Origin: JBBIRW01 sp037441565
GTDB lineage: Bacteria > Desulfobacterota > JBBIRW01
Direction of reading: 5' to 3'
Assembly: GCA_037441565.1 (NCBI GenBank)
Contig: JBBIRW010000002.1
Location: forward strand, 62,001 to 126,000
DNA length: 64,000 nt
The translations under genes were made by a program, and so were the position numbers. Shown here in pieces: positions 33,535-42,571 of the stretch (positions are counted from its first letter, which is position 1; the number at the start of each line of letters is the position of its first letter). A model generated the notes under the pieces. That model saw nothing but the letters and a program-made list of their open reading frames with translations, searched no databases and was not told the origin of the DNA.

Positions 33535-34902
33535 ATGCAAACAGAATTAGGGGTGGAGTGTGGCGAAAATCTATTAAAGCAGTTCCAGGCTTCCATAAAA
33601 GGGATACTTCTCTATCCTCCTGATCACCCCTCCGGAACAGTACCCATTAAAAAGGCATACCAGACTTTGACTTCACTCTTGAGGTATAAATCACCCCTTA
33701 CTTTTGTCTTTGCAAACAAAATGATACTTTTTGAAAATCGTCCTATATTGCAAAAGCCGGAGCAGCTTGATGCCTTTTTTAAAAGACTCATAGAGAGTGA
33801 TATTGAAGCTATCCTTTTCCACAGAGGTATAGAAGAGGAAGAATTTCAGAAATTCATTAACATAGTTGCAAGGGAATCTGACATTCTAAAAGAAAAAGAA
33901 AGTATAATTAACATATTCAAAGAAAGAAACATAAGACATATAGTTCTCAAATCTATAGAAACAAAAAAAATAAATAGGGATGAACTTCGTGAAAAAGCAA
34001 AAATTGTTTATCAAAAGGCAATCGATATACTGAGGGATGCATATAAAGAAATAAGGCTTGGTAAAATCCCGCGTTCTGAACCATTTATCAATATAGCTTA
34101 TGAAATGGAGGAATTAATTCTAAAAGACAGCAGTGCCCTTCTTGGACTCACACTCATTAAAAACTTTGATGAATACACATTTAACCATAGCGTAAATGTT
34201 GCAATCATCTCACTTGCCCTTTCCCATTCTCTCGGAATAAAGAATCCGCATCTTCAGGATATAGGAGTGGGTGCACTCCTTCATGATATAGGAAAAACGG
34301 AGCTTGCATTAAAGCTTATAAATAAACCAGGAAGGTTAACAGAGGAAGAATATGAGGAGATAAAAAAACATCCTGTTAAGGGCTCAGAGATTGCAAAAAA
34401 TATGGACGGGATCGGATCACTTCCTCCTGTGCTTATCCTGCAGCACCATGTTCATATCAATGGAAAGGGCTATCCCAGAGTGGATAGCATAAATCCCATT
34501 GCTAATATTGTTACTACAGCCGATATATACGATGCTATGACAACAGCGAGACCCTATCAACCACCCCTTCAACCAAGGGAGGCTGTGGAAAGGATGAAGG
34601 GCCTGGCTGGAAATGTGATCGATGCAGAAATCTATTCAAAGCTCCTGCTCACCTTCGGCATATTTCCCATCGGAACACTTCTGAGGCTTGACACAAACGA
34701 AATCGGAATAGTTTCATGGATGAACCCTGATGATCCAACAAGACCGTATGTCAAAATTCTTATATCAAGTGATGGGAATTTAATGGAAAACCCTGTAGAA
34801 GTTGCTCTTTCTGAAAAGGATGAAAAAGGGAACTATTTGAGAAACATTGTTTCTGAAATCGATCCTCTGGTGCTCAACATTGATGTAACAAAATATCTGT
34901 AG
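33535..34902 (+). CDS. HD-GYP domain protein, probable cyclic-dinucleotide phosphodiesterase
   Basis: 455 residues. Residues 11-141 repeat the N-terminal domain of the preceding HEAT protein (LLYPPDHP, SDIEAILFHRGIEEEEFQKF, NIRHIVLKSI). The HD-GYP domain follows: HSVNVAIISLALSHSLG, LLHDIGKTELA (HD at 250-251) and HHVHINGKGYP (304-314; the canonical form is HHERxDGxGYP). Most metal ligands are present, so c-di-GMP hydrolysis is plausible but the ER to VH change needs noting. ATG at 33535 is chosen for the AGGGAG upstream; an open frame extends back into the HEAT gene. Confidence 0.85.
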   Translation: MQTELGVECGENLLKQFQASIKGILLYPPDHPSGTVPIKKAYQTLTSLLRYKSPLTFVFANKMILFENRPILQKPEQLDAFFKRLIESDIEAILFHRGIEEEEFQKFINIVARESDILKEKESIINIFKERNIRHIVLKSIETKKINRDELREKAKIVYQKAIDILRDAYKEIRLGKIPRSEPFINIAYEMEELILKDSSALLGLTLIKNFDEYTFNHSVNVAIISLALSHSLGIKNPHLQDIGVGALLHDIGKTELALKLINKPGRLTEEEYEEIKKHPVKGSEIAKNMDGIGSLPPVLILQHHVHINGKGYPRVDSINPIANIVTTADIYDAMTTARPYQPPLQPREAVERMKGLAGNVIDAEIYSKLLLTFGIFPIGTLLRLDTNEIGIVSWMNPDDPTRPYVKILISSDGNLMENPVEVALSEKDEKGNYLRNIVSEIDPLVLNIDVTKYL

Positions 34903-34913
34903 CAAAGCTTAAT

Positions 34914-35486
34914 CTATTCAATATCCAGTTCGCCGAGTGCCCATGCAGCAATCTTTCTTATTGAAGCATCCCTTGATTCAAGAAATTTTATCAGTATACC
35001 CTCAACTCTTGGATCCCCAATCTTCCCCAGAGTTCGCAGAGCCTCCTCTATGACAAGCTTGTTTTCATCCTTTAATAAATTAACAATATAAGGGGTAAGC
35101 CTTCTTTCTCGAAAATTTCCCAATGCCTCAACTGCCTTCAGACGAACATTTGGACTCTTGTCCTTCAAACAATCAAGAATAGGCTTCACAGATCTGGGAT
35201 CGGATTTCTCTGAAAGGGCAGTAAGGGCAGCAACTCTGATATCTTCATCATCATCACGAAGCAGCGAAATCAACTTATCAAGAGCCCTTTCGTCCTTTAT
35301 CCTTCCCAGTGCGAATATTGACCTTATTTTTAAACCCTTATCAGAAGAATCCAGGTTCTCCATTGTCCGGCTGAGACCCGCCTTTGAATCAATCTTCTGA
35401 AGAGACTCTGATGCCGTTTTCCTTACCTCATCCGATTGATCCTTAAGTAACCTTTTCAATGCCTCTTTTCTTCTGTCGATCTCCAT
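34914..35486 (-). CDS. HEAT-repeat protein
   Basis: 190 residues, entirely HEAT/PBS-lyase-like repeats of about 31 residues: KRLLKDQSDEVRKTASESLQ, GLKIRSIFALGRIKDERALD, LISLLRDDDEDIRVAALTAL, LKDKSPNVRLKAVEALGNFR, NKLVIEEALRTLGKIGDPRV and SIRKIAAWALGELDIE. No other domain. It converges on the HD-GYP gene (11 bases between stops) and follows the DmpA-type peptidase by 5 bases on the same strand. Function unknown; scaffold role inferred. Confidence 0.85.
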   Translation of the reverse strand: MEIDRRKEALKRLLKDQSDEVRKTASESLQKIDSKAGLSRTMENLDSSDKGLKIRSIFALGRIKDERALDKLISLLRDDDEDIRVAALTALSEKSDPRSVKPILDCLKDKSPNVRLKAVEALGNFRERRLTPYIVNLLKDENKLVIEEALRTLGKIGDPRVEGILIKFLESRDASIRKIAAWALGELDIE

Positions 35487-35491
35487 TATTG

Positions 35492-36454
35492 CTACTCCTC
35501 AGGAAAAATATCCCTGTAAGATGGCAAAAGACCGAACCCATCAGCATTTTTAATCGCCCTTATAACTGCCTCTATAAGGACTTCCTCTGCTATGATTGAA
35601 ATAAAATTTATATCAGCCCTCTTTTCACCAGTTGACAGGACAAAAACAATATCACCATCAAAACTTGTATGAACAGGGGATATACATCTTGCAAAGGCGT
35701 TTTGTGCAACACGTGCAATCCTGCATGCCTCTTCCCTTGTTAGTAATGCATCTGTAGCAATCACACCAACTGTTGTGCTATCAGCAATAAAATTCTCTCT
35801 TCTGACACCCATCCTCATCTGTGCTCTTGTGTCCATAAATGATCTACCATCAGGTCCCCTTGCTCCTGCAATGATAATTCCTTTCGAGGGATCTATTACA
35901 TCACCGAATGCATTAACAACAGCGAGCGCGCCAACCGTAATATCAGAAATTTTAACAGAACTTGTTCCAATACCGCCTTTTGTTGCTCTTTCTATACCAA
36001 AGAGTTTGCCCACAGATGCACCGGTGCCTGCACCAAGGCTTCCCTCTTCAATCTCACCTTTCCTTGCATTCAAACATGCCATGTATCCCATTGATGAGTC
36101 CGGCCTCTTCCTGCAATCTCCAAATGAAAGGTCAAAGATCACTGCTGCTGCAACAACAGGAACCTTTGTAACCCTGACATCAAATCCGATCCCTCTTTCT
36201 TCAAGATACTGCATAACACCGCCTGCGCTGTCAAGACCAAATGCACTCCCTCCAGTAACCAGAACGGCATGAATCCTCTCTACAATATGGATGTTCATAA
36301 GGGAATCTATCTGTCTTGTGCTCGATGCCATACCTCTTACATCTATACCGCCAACTGCTCCATTTTCACATAGTATAACCGTGCATCCCGTATAGGAATT
36401 TGTATCTGTTGCATGTCCAACTTTAATGCCCTGGACATCGGTAATATCACCCAT
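35492..36454 (-). CDS. P1/S58 family peptidase (DmpA-type aminopeptidase)
   Basis: 320 residues. Family features: ITDVQGIKVGHATDTNSYTG at the start, GGSAFGLDSAGGVMQYLEER, and the autocleavage region KGGIGTSSVKISD in which the proenzyme is split and the new N-terminal Ser/Thr becomes the nucleophile. The C-terminal chain carries TVGVIATDALLTREEACRIA and SFDGDIVFVLSTG. Known members cleave N-terminal residues or beta-peptides; substrate here unknown. ATG at 36452-36454 has GGAGG at 6 bases; the ATG two codons upstream abuts it. Confidence 0.88.
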   Translation of the reverse strand: MGDITDVQGIKVGHATDTNSYTGCTVILCENGAVGGIDVRGMASSTRQIDSLMNIHIVERIHAVLVTGGSAFGLDSAGGVMQYLEERGIGFDVRVTKVPVVAAAVIFDLSFGDCRKRPDSSMGYMACLNARKGEIEEGSLGAGTGASVGKLFGIERATKGGIGTSSVKISDITVGALAVVNAFGDVIDPSKGIIIAGARGPDGRSFMDTRAQMRMGVRRENFIADSTTVGVIATDALLTREEACRIARVAQNAFARCISPVHTSFDGDIVFVLSTGEKRADINFISIIAEEVLIEAVIRAIKNADGFGLLPSYRDIFPEE

Positions 36455-36521
36455 TGCCATCCTCCCTGGTTGAATTTATTAGGGTTGATTGTTTCCCAAA
36501 ACATGATAAATTATAGATACC

Positions 36522-36941
36522 GTGAGAATACTTGCACTTGATTTTGGACTGAAGAGGATCGGCATGGCGATTAGTGATGAACTCGGTATCACTGCACAGC
36601 CACTGGGAAGCATTACCATCACCGATCCCGATAACACAATAGAAGAAATATTTAACATTATAATAAAATTTCAGATAAAAGAAATAGTGATAGGTCTTCC
36701 TTTAAATATGAATGGTTCAATAGGGGAGTCAGCAAAACGCGTTACTGAATTTGCAAAAACCCTGCAGGAAAGATTATCAATCCCTGTTTATCTCTGGGAT
36801 GAAAGACTTACGACATGTCAAGCTGAAAAGCTTCTCATAGATTCGGGACTCAGAAGAAAAAAGAGGAGAAAAAATATTGACAAGATAGCAGCATCTCTGA
36901 TCCTTCAGGGATTCCTCGATTCAAGGAGAGATCTGGATTAA
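36522..36941 (+). CDS. ruvX: Putative pre-16S rRNA nuclease / Holliday junction resolvase-like YqgF
   Basis: 139 residues, RNase H-like fold. Catalytic acids are in LALDFGLKRIGMAISDE, VIGLPLNMNGSIGE and LWDERLTTCQAE; the C-terminal NIDKIAASLILQGFLD is also conserved. Family members trim the 5' end of 16S rRNA. Start codon GTG at 36522-36524 with a weak ribosome-binding site. It is followed by mltG after 3 bases, a very common bacterial pair. Confidence 0.95.
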   Translation: MRILALDFGLKRIGMAISDELGITAQPLGSITITDPDNTIEEIFNIIIKFQIKEIVIGLPLNMNGSIGESAKRVTEFAKTLQERLSIPVYLWDERLTTCQAEKLLIDSGLRRKKRRKNIDKIAASLILQGFLDSRRDLD

Positions 36942-36944
36942 GTA

Positions 36945-37958
36945 ATGATAAGGAAAAAATTGTTATTCATAGCTGTTATCATATCTCTGACCATAACCAT
37001 TTTTCTTTTTTACTCAATCTTCCCCTCAGGATATTCTTATATAGAAAAAACATTGTATTTTCCGTATGGTTCAAGTGTGAAGCAAATCTCCCTGAAATTA
37101 AAGGAAGAAGGATTGATAAAAAATGCGTTTCTTTTCCGCATAGCTGTTTTTCTTACAGGTAATTATACAAAGATGAAGTCCGGTGAATACAGACTTCACA
37201 ACAGGATGAGCCTTCTTCAAATTATCAACATAATATCTTCTGGAAAAGTTGTGGTTCATGAAATAACGATTCCGGAAGGATTTAACATATATCAGATTGC
37301 ATCCATTCTCAAAAAGGAGAATCTTATAGAAAGTGAAGATGAATTCATAGCTGTATCAAAAGATCAGGAACTCCTGAAATCAGCAGGAATTAAGGCAGAC
37401 TCAGCGGAGGGATATCTCTTTCCAGACACATACAGATTCCTTAAAGGGATACCACCCAGGGAAATTATTGCGACTATGATCAGGAGACACAGGGAAATAT
37501 GGAGACCGGAGATGGAAAAAAGGGCAGAAAAACTCCGATTATTACATCATGATGTGGTAACCCTTGCATCCATTATAGAGAAAGAGGCAAATCTTGTTGA
37601 TGAAATGCCATTTATCAGCTCCGTCTTTCATAATAGATTGAAAAGAGGAATACCACTTCAGAGCGATCCCACTGTAATATATGCTATATGGGATAGATTT
37701 GATGGAGATTTAAAAAAGGAGCATCTCCTCGTTGAGAGCCCATATAATACCTACAGGAAAACGGGTCTTCCACCTGGACCGATATGTAATCCAGGAAGGG
37801 ATGCTATAATAGCAGCACTCTATCCTGCTAAAACCCAATATCTTTACTTTGTCTCAAAGAATGATGGTTCTCACTATTTTTCTTCAAATATTGAAGATCA
37901 CTCAAAGGCTGTCTACAGATACCAGATCAGTCCGTTTAAAAACATGAAAAAGGACTAA
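36945..37958 (+). CDS. mltG: Endolytic murein transglycosylase MltG
   Basis: 337 residues. One N-terminal membrane helix (about 6-26), then a LysM-like region and the YceG catalytic domain with ITIPEGFNIYQIASIL, EGYLFPDTYRF and the catalytic Glu212 in LASIIEKEANLVDEMP, followed by LQSDPTVIYA and YNTYRKTGLPPGPICNPG. It cuts nascent glycan strands at the inner membrane. Its stop overlaps the convergent pafA stop by 4 bases. Confidence 0.96.
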   Translation: MIRKKLLFIAVIISLTITIFLFYSIFPSGYSYIEKTLYFPYGSSVKQISLKLKEEGLIKNAFLFRIAVFLTGNYTKMKSGEYRLHNRMSLLQIINIISSGKVVVHEITIPEGFNIYQIASILKKENLIESEDEFIAVSKDQELLKSAGIKADSAEGYLFPDTYRFLKGIPPREIIATMIRRHREIWRPEMEKRAEKLRLLHHDVVTLASIIEKEANLVDEMPFISSVFHNRLKRGIPLQSDPTVIYAIWDRFDGDLKKEHLLVESPYNTYRKTGLPPGPICNPGRDAIIAALYPAKTQYLYFVSKNDGSHYFSSNIEDHSKAVYRYQISPFKNMKKD

Positions 37959-39340
37959 AAGAAAAATTTTCTCATGTTAGATCTCTGTATGGCGAGTTTC
38001 AATTCATTTATCTTATCCTTGCCTGTATCGAAGGGATTATCGCAGAGAACCCTCCCTATTAATAAACTATCAAGTCTTATATTACTCCAGTCGATATCGT
38101 AAGGAATCTTCAGTTTCTTTGCGAGTTTTATAAATTCACCCCTGATCTGCGCCCTTGTATTACGTGGTGGCTCCGTTTTAGCAATCTCTATATCCTGTTC
38201 ATTAGCTATTCTCTCAACAAGCCCGTTTCTTTCCATCATGTAATAAAGACTTTTGTCCCTCCTTATATCATGATACTGAAGATCAAGCATTAGTATCCTG
38301 TTATCATTCCATGAGAGATTGTTCTTCTCTATGTATGATTCAATAAGGCTCTTTTTGATAATCCAGTCTATTTCCCTGCAAAGCTCCATTGGATCTTCCT
38401 CAAGTGTTGTTAAAACATATTCCCATTTTTCAAGTATATCCTTATACATAGGATCAACGTCTGTCTTTTCCACATAACTGCGTGAAAGCTCACAGTAATA
38501 CTTCTGGATCTCGATAGCTGTAAATGCTCTTCCATCGTCGAGCTGAACCTTTGTTTTAAGTGTAGTGTCGTGTGATATATCCCTTATGGCCTTGACAGGA
38601 TCCCTTAAACTCATATCCCTCTTTATAAACTTATCTTCGATCATCTGAAGGACAATTGCAGTTGCCCCTACCTTTAGATATGTTGTATACTCACTCATGT
38701 TGGAATCACCAACAATAACGTGCAGTCTCCTGTACTTTTCCCTGTCCGCGTGGGGCTCATCCCTTGTGTTAATTATGCTCCTGTCATTTGTTGTTGATCC
38801 CGATATTTTATGGTAGATATGCTCCGCTCTCTGAGAGATATAGTAATCGAGTCCATTCTTGCTTCTTATTATCTTTCCTGCACCAGTGTAAATTTGCCGT
38901 GTAACAAAGAATGGGATCAGATGCTCCGCAAGATAATAAAAATCAAGATCCCGCTCGACAAGGTAATTTTCATGGCATCCATAACTGTTTCCAACAAAGT
39001 CCGTATTATTCTTGAATATGGAAAGCTTACCATAGAATCCTTCATCCCTTACCTTTTTTTCTGCGTAGATGAGGAGATCCTCAATGATCCTTTCACCGGC
39101 CTTATCATAGCATATGAGATCATAGGGGTTTGAGCATTCAGGTGTTGCATACTCAGGATGACATCCGGTATCCTGATAGAGCCTCCCTCCGTTTTCAAGA
39201 AAAACATTAAGGAAGTATTCTGTTGTGATAAGCTTCTCGAAAAGGTAACGAACAATATGTTCTAGGTGAAGTGTTCTTCTTCCATGGGATGTAAAGATTA
39301 CGCCATATTCATTTTCCAGACCGAATATACGCTTTTTCAT
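37955..39340 (-). CDS. pafA: Pup--protein ligase PafA
   Basis: 461 residues, glutamine-synthetase-like fold. It activates the C-terminal Glu of Pup with ATP and attaches it to lysines of targets. Starts RIFGLENEYGVIF; the core includes HPEYATPECSNPYDL, FGKLSIFKNNTDFVGNSYGCHENYLVERD-type sequence, and RLHVIVGDSNMSEYTTYLKV. PafA and Dop are paralogues; this one is called PafA from the GLENEYGV start, the shorter length and its place after prcA, while the Dop call goes to the copy beside pup. Overlaps the prcA stop (ATGA). Confidence 0.93.
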   Translation of the reverse strand: MKKRIFGLENEYGVIFTSHGRRTLHLEHIVRYLFEKLITTEYFLNVFLENGGRLYQDTGCHPEYATPECSNPYDLICYDKAGERIIEDLLIYAEKKVRDEGFYGKLSIFKNNTDFVGNSYGCHENYLVERDLDFYYLAEHLIPFFVTRQIYTGAGKIIRSKNGLDYYISQRAEHIYHKISGSTTNDRSIINTRDEPHADREKYRRLHVIVGDSNMSEYTTYLKVGATAIVLQMIEDKFIKRDMSLRDPVKAIRDISHDTTLKTKVQLDDGRAFTAIEIQKYYCELSRSYVEKTDVDPMYKDILEKWEYVLTTLEEDPMELCREIDWIIKKSLIESYIEKNNLSWNDNRILMLDLQYHDIRRDKSLYYMMERNGLVERIANEQDIEIAKTEPPRNTRAQIRGEFIKLAKKLKIPYDIDWSNIRLDSLLIGRVLCDNPFDTGKDKINELKLAIQRSNMRKFFF

Positions 39341-40038
39341 TTAGGTCCCTGGGCCTCTCCAAGGAGCGCCCTTATCTCTTCACGAGACAATCTTTTAAAT
39401 TTTCTTCCCTTTCTCCTCCTGTCAAGAATTGCTACTTCGAGATTTATCTCATGGCCGGGTGTTTCAATACCTGTTCTGGACAGTGCATCTCTACAAAGCC
39501 TCAAAGCATCAACAAGTGGCAGGTTCTCCTTATAATGCTCCTGCAAAAACACTTTTATACGCTCACTTTGCCCGCCCAGCACAACAAAGCCCTTATAATC
39601 TGTAATCGTTCCATCAAAGGAAATGTGATAGATGGCATTACTGCTTTTATCATCACCCACTTCCACAACAAGTATCTCAACCTCAAGTGGCTTTATCTCC
39701 TGCGTAAATATGGTTGAGATCGCCTGAGAATATGCATTCCCGAGGGATTTTGCCGTAACATCCTCCCTGCTGTAAAGATAGCCCTTCATGTCTGCATATC
39801 TTATGCCTACCTTTCTTAAATTCTCAAATTCACTGTATTTTCCAACACCAGCAAATGCTATCCTGTCGTATATTTCGGATATCTTATTCAGTGATGTGCT
39901 CGGATTCTCAGCAGTGAGAATGATCCCATCCTCATACTCCATTGCAATGATGGACTTTCCTTTCGCAATACCCTTCCTTGCATATTCCGCTTTGTCCTGA
40001 ACCATCTGCTCAGGTGAAACATAAAATGGAAGCGGCAT
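39337..40038 (-). CDS. prcA: 20S proteasome alpha subunit
   Basis: 233 residues. N-terminal YVSPEQMVQDKAEYARKGIA is the alpha-subunit H0 helix that gates the pore and contacts the ATPase ring, followed by KGKSIIAMEYEDGIILTAEN and ISEIYDRIAFAGVGKYSEFE. There is no propeptide or N-terminal Thr nucleophile, as expected for alpha. Very close in pattern to actinobacterial PrcA. The C-terminal ~35 residues are basic. The ATG directly follows the prcB stop (TAG then ATG). Confidence 0.95.
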   Translation of the reverse strand: MPLPFYVSPEQMVQDKAEYARKGIAKGKSIIAMEYEDGIILTAENPSTSLNKISEIYDRIAFAGVGKYSEFENLRKVGIRYADMKGYLYSREDVTAKSLGNAYSQAISTIFTQEIKPLEVEILVVEVGDDKSSNAIYHISFDGTITDYKGFVVLGGQSERIKVFLQEHYKENLPLVDALRLCRDALSRTGIETPGHEINLEVAILDRRRKGRKFKRLSREEIRALLGEAQGPK

Positions 40039-40857
40039 CTATTTCTCCTTCCTTCTGGCTATAATCTCCTCACAGATAGATTTTATCATTGGTTCATCAA
40101 CATCATCAATGCCTTTCTCTGTTACTGTCTTAACAGTGGGATAGATACCACGGATAAGATCAGGACCAGCTGTCCCCCTGTCCTCATCCGCTGCCTCAAT
40201 AAGGGCCTCCATGGCAACCTTTACTGCTTCTTCCAGACTCATCCCCTTTCTGAAAAGCCTTTTTAATACTGCCCTTGCATCCTTACCCCCGGAACCCGTT
40301 GCATAATAGTCATCCTCTTCGTATCTTCCACCGGTGATATCGTATTTGAAGATCCTCCCCTCGCGTCTCTTCGTATCATACCCAACAAATATAGGTATAA
40401 CGACAAGCCCTTGAAGGGCTGCGGGGAGATTCATCCTGATCATCTGTGCAAGCTTGTTTGCCTTTCCTTCCACGGCAAGCTCCTCACCTTCTATCTTCTC
40501 GTAATGCTCCAGTTCTGTCTGAAAAAGCTTTGCTATTTCAAGGCAGGGACCCGCTGCACCGGCAATAGCTATTGCAGAATGTTCATCAGCCTTGAATACT
40601 TTTTCAATCCTCCTTGATGCTACCTGATAACCTTCAGTTGCCATCCTGTCACCGGCAATTATCGAGCCATCAGCATAGTTAAGTGCAAGAATTGTCGTTC
40701 CATGTAGCTCAGATTTTAAAGAATCAGGCTGGCACTCTTTAAGATAAGCAGAAAAATCTGGAAGGAGATGCGGATATTCTATCTTCAGAAAATCAAAAAA
40801 GCTGGAGCCAAAGTACTGATTTCTGAAAAACAATTCACTGTCCCCCCCTCTGAACAT
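40039..40857 (-). CDS. prcB: 20S proteasome beta subunit (catalytic)
   Basis: 272 residues. A 53-residue propeptide ends LHG, and autocleavage would expose Thr54 of TTILALNYADGSIIAGDRMA as nucleophile; Asp and Lys partners are in GDRMAT and RRIEKV. YYATGSGGKDARAVL is also conserved. Degrades pupylated proteins in the alpha7-beta7-beta7-alpha7 barrel. The ATG (40855-40857) lies inside the last codons of pup, 23 bases of overlap, with no ribosome-binding site at normal distance, so translation is probably coupled to pup. Confidence 0.94.
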   Translation of the reverse strand: MFRGGDSELFFRNQYFGSSFFDFLKIEYPHLLPDFSAYLKECQPDSLKSELHGTTILALNYADGSIIAGDRMATEGYQVASRRIEKVFKADEHSAIAIAGAAGPCLEIAKLFQTELEHYEKIEGEELAVEGKANKLAQMIRMNLPAALQGLVVIPIFVGYDTKRREGRIFKYDITGGRYEEDDYYATGSGGKDARAVLKRLFRKGMSLEEAVKVAMEALIEAADEDRGTAGPDLIRGIYPTVKTVTEKGIDDVDEPMIKSICEEIIARRKEK

Positions 40858-41038
40858 AATTTTTTACAAACTCCTCTGCATTTTCCTCAAGAACCTCATC
40901 TATCTCCTCTATGATTCTGTCGATATCCTCTTTGAGCTTCTCCGCTTTCTTTGTTATATCAGTTCTCAATTTTCCGTCCCTCAATCTTTGAGGGGAATCC
41001 TTTTTCTTTGTTTTTTGTTGCTGTCCCTCTCCAGACAT
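40835..41038 (-). CDS. pup: Prokaryotic ubiquitin-like protein Pup
   Basis: 67 residues. N-terminal half Gln/Lys-rich and disordered (GEGQQQKTKKKDSPQ), then a coiled-coil helix (about 28-50) that binds Mpa, and the C-terminal DEVLEENAEEFVKNYVQRGG followed by a terminal Gln. This ending nearly matches the Mycobacterium Pup tail. The last residue is Gln, not Glu, so Dop must deamidate it before PafA can ligate it. GAGGGGG precedes the ATG. The final codons contain a run of seven G and overlap the prcB start. Confidence 0.95.
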   Translation of the reverse strand: MSGEGQQQKTKKKDSPQRLRDGKLRTDITKKAEKLKEDIDRIIEEIDEVLEENAEEFVKNYVQRGGQ

Positions 41039-41070
41039 ATATATTCTACCCCCTCGTAATAATTTCCCTT

Positions 41071-42555
41071 CTATGAAGACAAATAGTTAACAAGGTCTCT
41101 TGCCGTTGCAGAATTCTCAATCAACTCATAAACATGACTCTTTGTTCCTTTCAGGGGTTCTGCCATTAATATCCTTTTTATAGATTGCTCACCAATATTA
41201 AAAGAGATCGAATCCCAGTTAACCCCAAAGACCTCGTTTTTATATTTCTTTATACACATCCCTCTAAAATAAGCTCTTGTGTCCTGAGGTGGATTATCTA
41301 TAGCATGTATTATCTCCTCTTCCCTCACAATCCTTTCCACCTTCCCCTCCTTCTGTAACAGATAAAAAAGCCCCTTATCCTCTCTTATGTCATGATACTG
41401 CAGATCAATCATAAGCACCCTTGGATCCTTCCAGCTGCATCCTTTCTTACTCATATAAGATGTTATGAGATGCCTTTTTATTATCCAATCTATATGCCTG
41501 TCAAGTTGCATTGGATCATATTCCAGTTCCTTAAGAACGTATTCCCATTTATCCAGTATATCCTTTTCAATCGGGTCAAGAGCCCTTCCCTGAAAGTAGC
41601 TGTGAGCAAGCTCAAGGTATATCTTTTGTATTTCAATTGCAGTCAAACTCCTACCATCCTCAAGGGGGACCTTCAGTTTACATGATGGATCGCGCGATAT
41701 ATCCTTCAGTGCTCTTACGGGATCCTTTAAAGAAGGCTCCTTTTTTATAAAATCATCCTCGATCATCTTTAAAACGATTGCAGTAACCCCAAGCTTTAGA
41801 TATATTGTGTATTCGCTCATGTTTGAATCACCAACAATAACGTGCAGTCTCCTGTACTTTTCTCTATCAGCATGCGGTTCATCCCTTGTGTTTATTATCG
41901 GTCTTTTCACCATAGTATCAAGTCCTACATCTGTTTCGAAGAAATCAGCCCTTTGTGAGATCTGATAATCAACTTCATCCGTGTTATTCTCAGACCCAAC
42001 CTTACCAGAGCCCGCATATATTTGCCTTGTTACAAGAAAAGGTATGAGTTTTTCCTTTATCCTCTGAAATGGTGTATCTCTTGACATAAGGTAATTTTCA
42101 TGACTTCCGTAGCTGTTTCCCTTCTGATCACTATTATTCTTGTAAATCAATATTTGCTGATCACGGGGCAGGATTGAGTTTGCATTGTGTCTGCTTATCA
42201 TGAGGATTTTTTCTCCTGCCTTTTCATAAATGACAACATCTCTTGGGTTTGTACATTCAGGTGTTGAATATTCGGGATGAGCATGATCAACATAATATCT
42301 TGCACCATTTGGTAAAACCTTATTAAGAGCCATGTTATCTTTTTGTGAAGGAGTATCCACAACACCTTCCACCTTAAAGCCACGTGCATCAACAAGCGGG
42401 TTTTCTAAATCATAATCCCATAACAATTTACACAGTTGTTCAGGTCTGTAACTGTTTACAACGAGTATGCACTGTGATATAAGATCAAGATCATAAGAGT
42501 TTCTTATAAAAATTCCATATTCTGTTTCTGTCCCCATGACCTTTTTAATTGCCAT
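41071..42555 (-). CDS. dop: Pup deamidase/depupylase Dop
   Basis: 494 residues, paralogue of PafA. Starts VMGTETEYGIFIRN (Dop-type GTETEYGI), with ARYYVDHAHPEYSTPECTNP, SYGSHENYLMSRDTPF and RLHVIVGDSNMSEYTIYLKL. It converts the Pup C-terminal Gln to Glu and removes Pup from substrates. The region between residues ~35 and 80 is longer than in PafA, where the Dop loop lies. Directly upstream of pup (32 bases), downstream of mpa. Confidence 0.94.
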   Translation of the reverse strand: MAIKKVMGTETEYGIFIRNSYDLDLISQCILVVNSYRPEQLCKLLWDYDLENPLVDARGFKVEGVVDTPSQKDNMALNKVLPNGARYYVDHAHPEYSTPECTNPRDVVIYEKAGEKILMISRHNANSILPRDQQILIYKNNSDQKGNSYGSHENYLMSRDTPFQRIKEKLIPFLVTRQIYAGSGKVGSENNTDEVDYQISQRADFFETDVGLDTMVKRPIINTRDEPHADREKYRRLHVIVGDSNMSEYTIYLKLGVTAIVLKMIEDDFIKKEPSLKDPVRALKDISRDPSCKLKVPLEDGRSLTAIEIQKIYLELAHSYFQGRALDPIEKDILDKWEYVLKELEYDPMQLDRHIDWIIKRHLITSYMSKKGCSWKDPRVLMIDLQYHDIREDKGLFYLLQKEGKVERIVREEEIIHAIDNPPQDTRAYFRGMCIKKYKNEVFGVNWDSISFNIGEQSIKRILMAEPLKGTKSHVYELIENSATARDLVNYLSS

Positions 42556-42571
42556 CCTTCATTCTTCCTCT

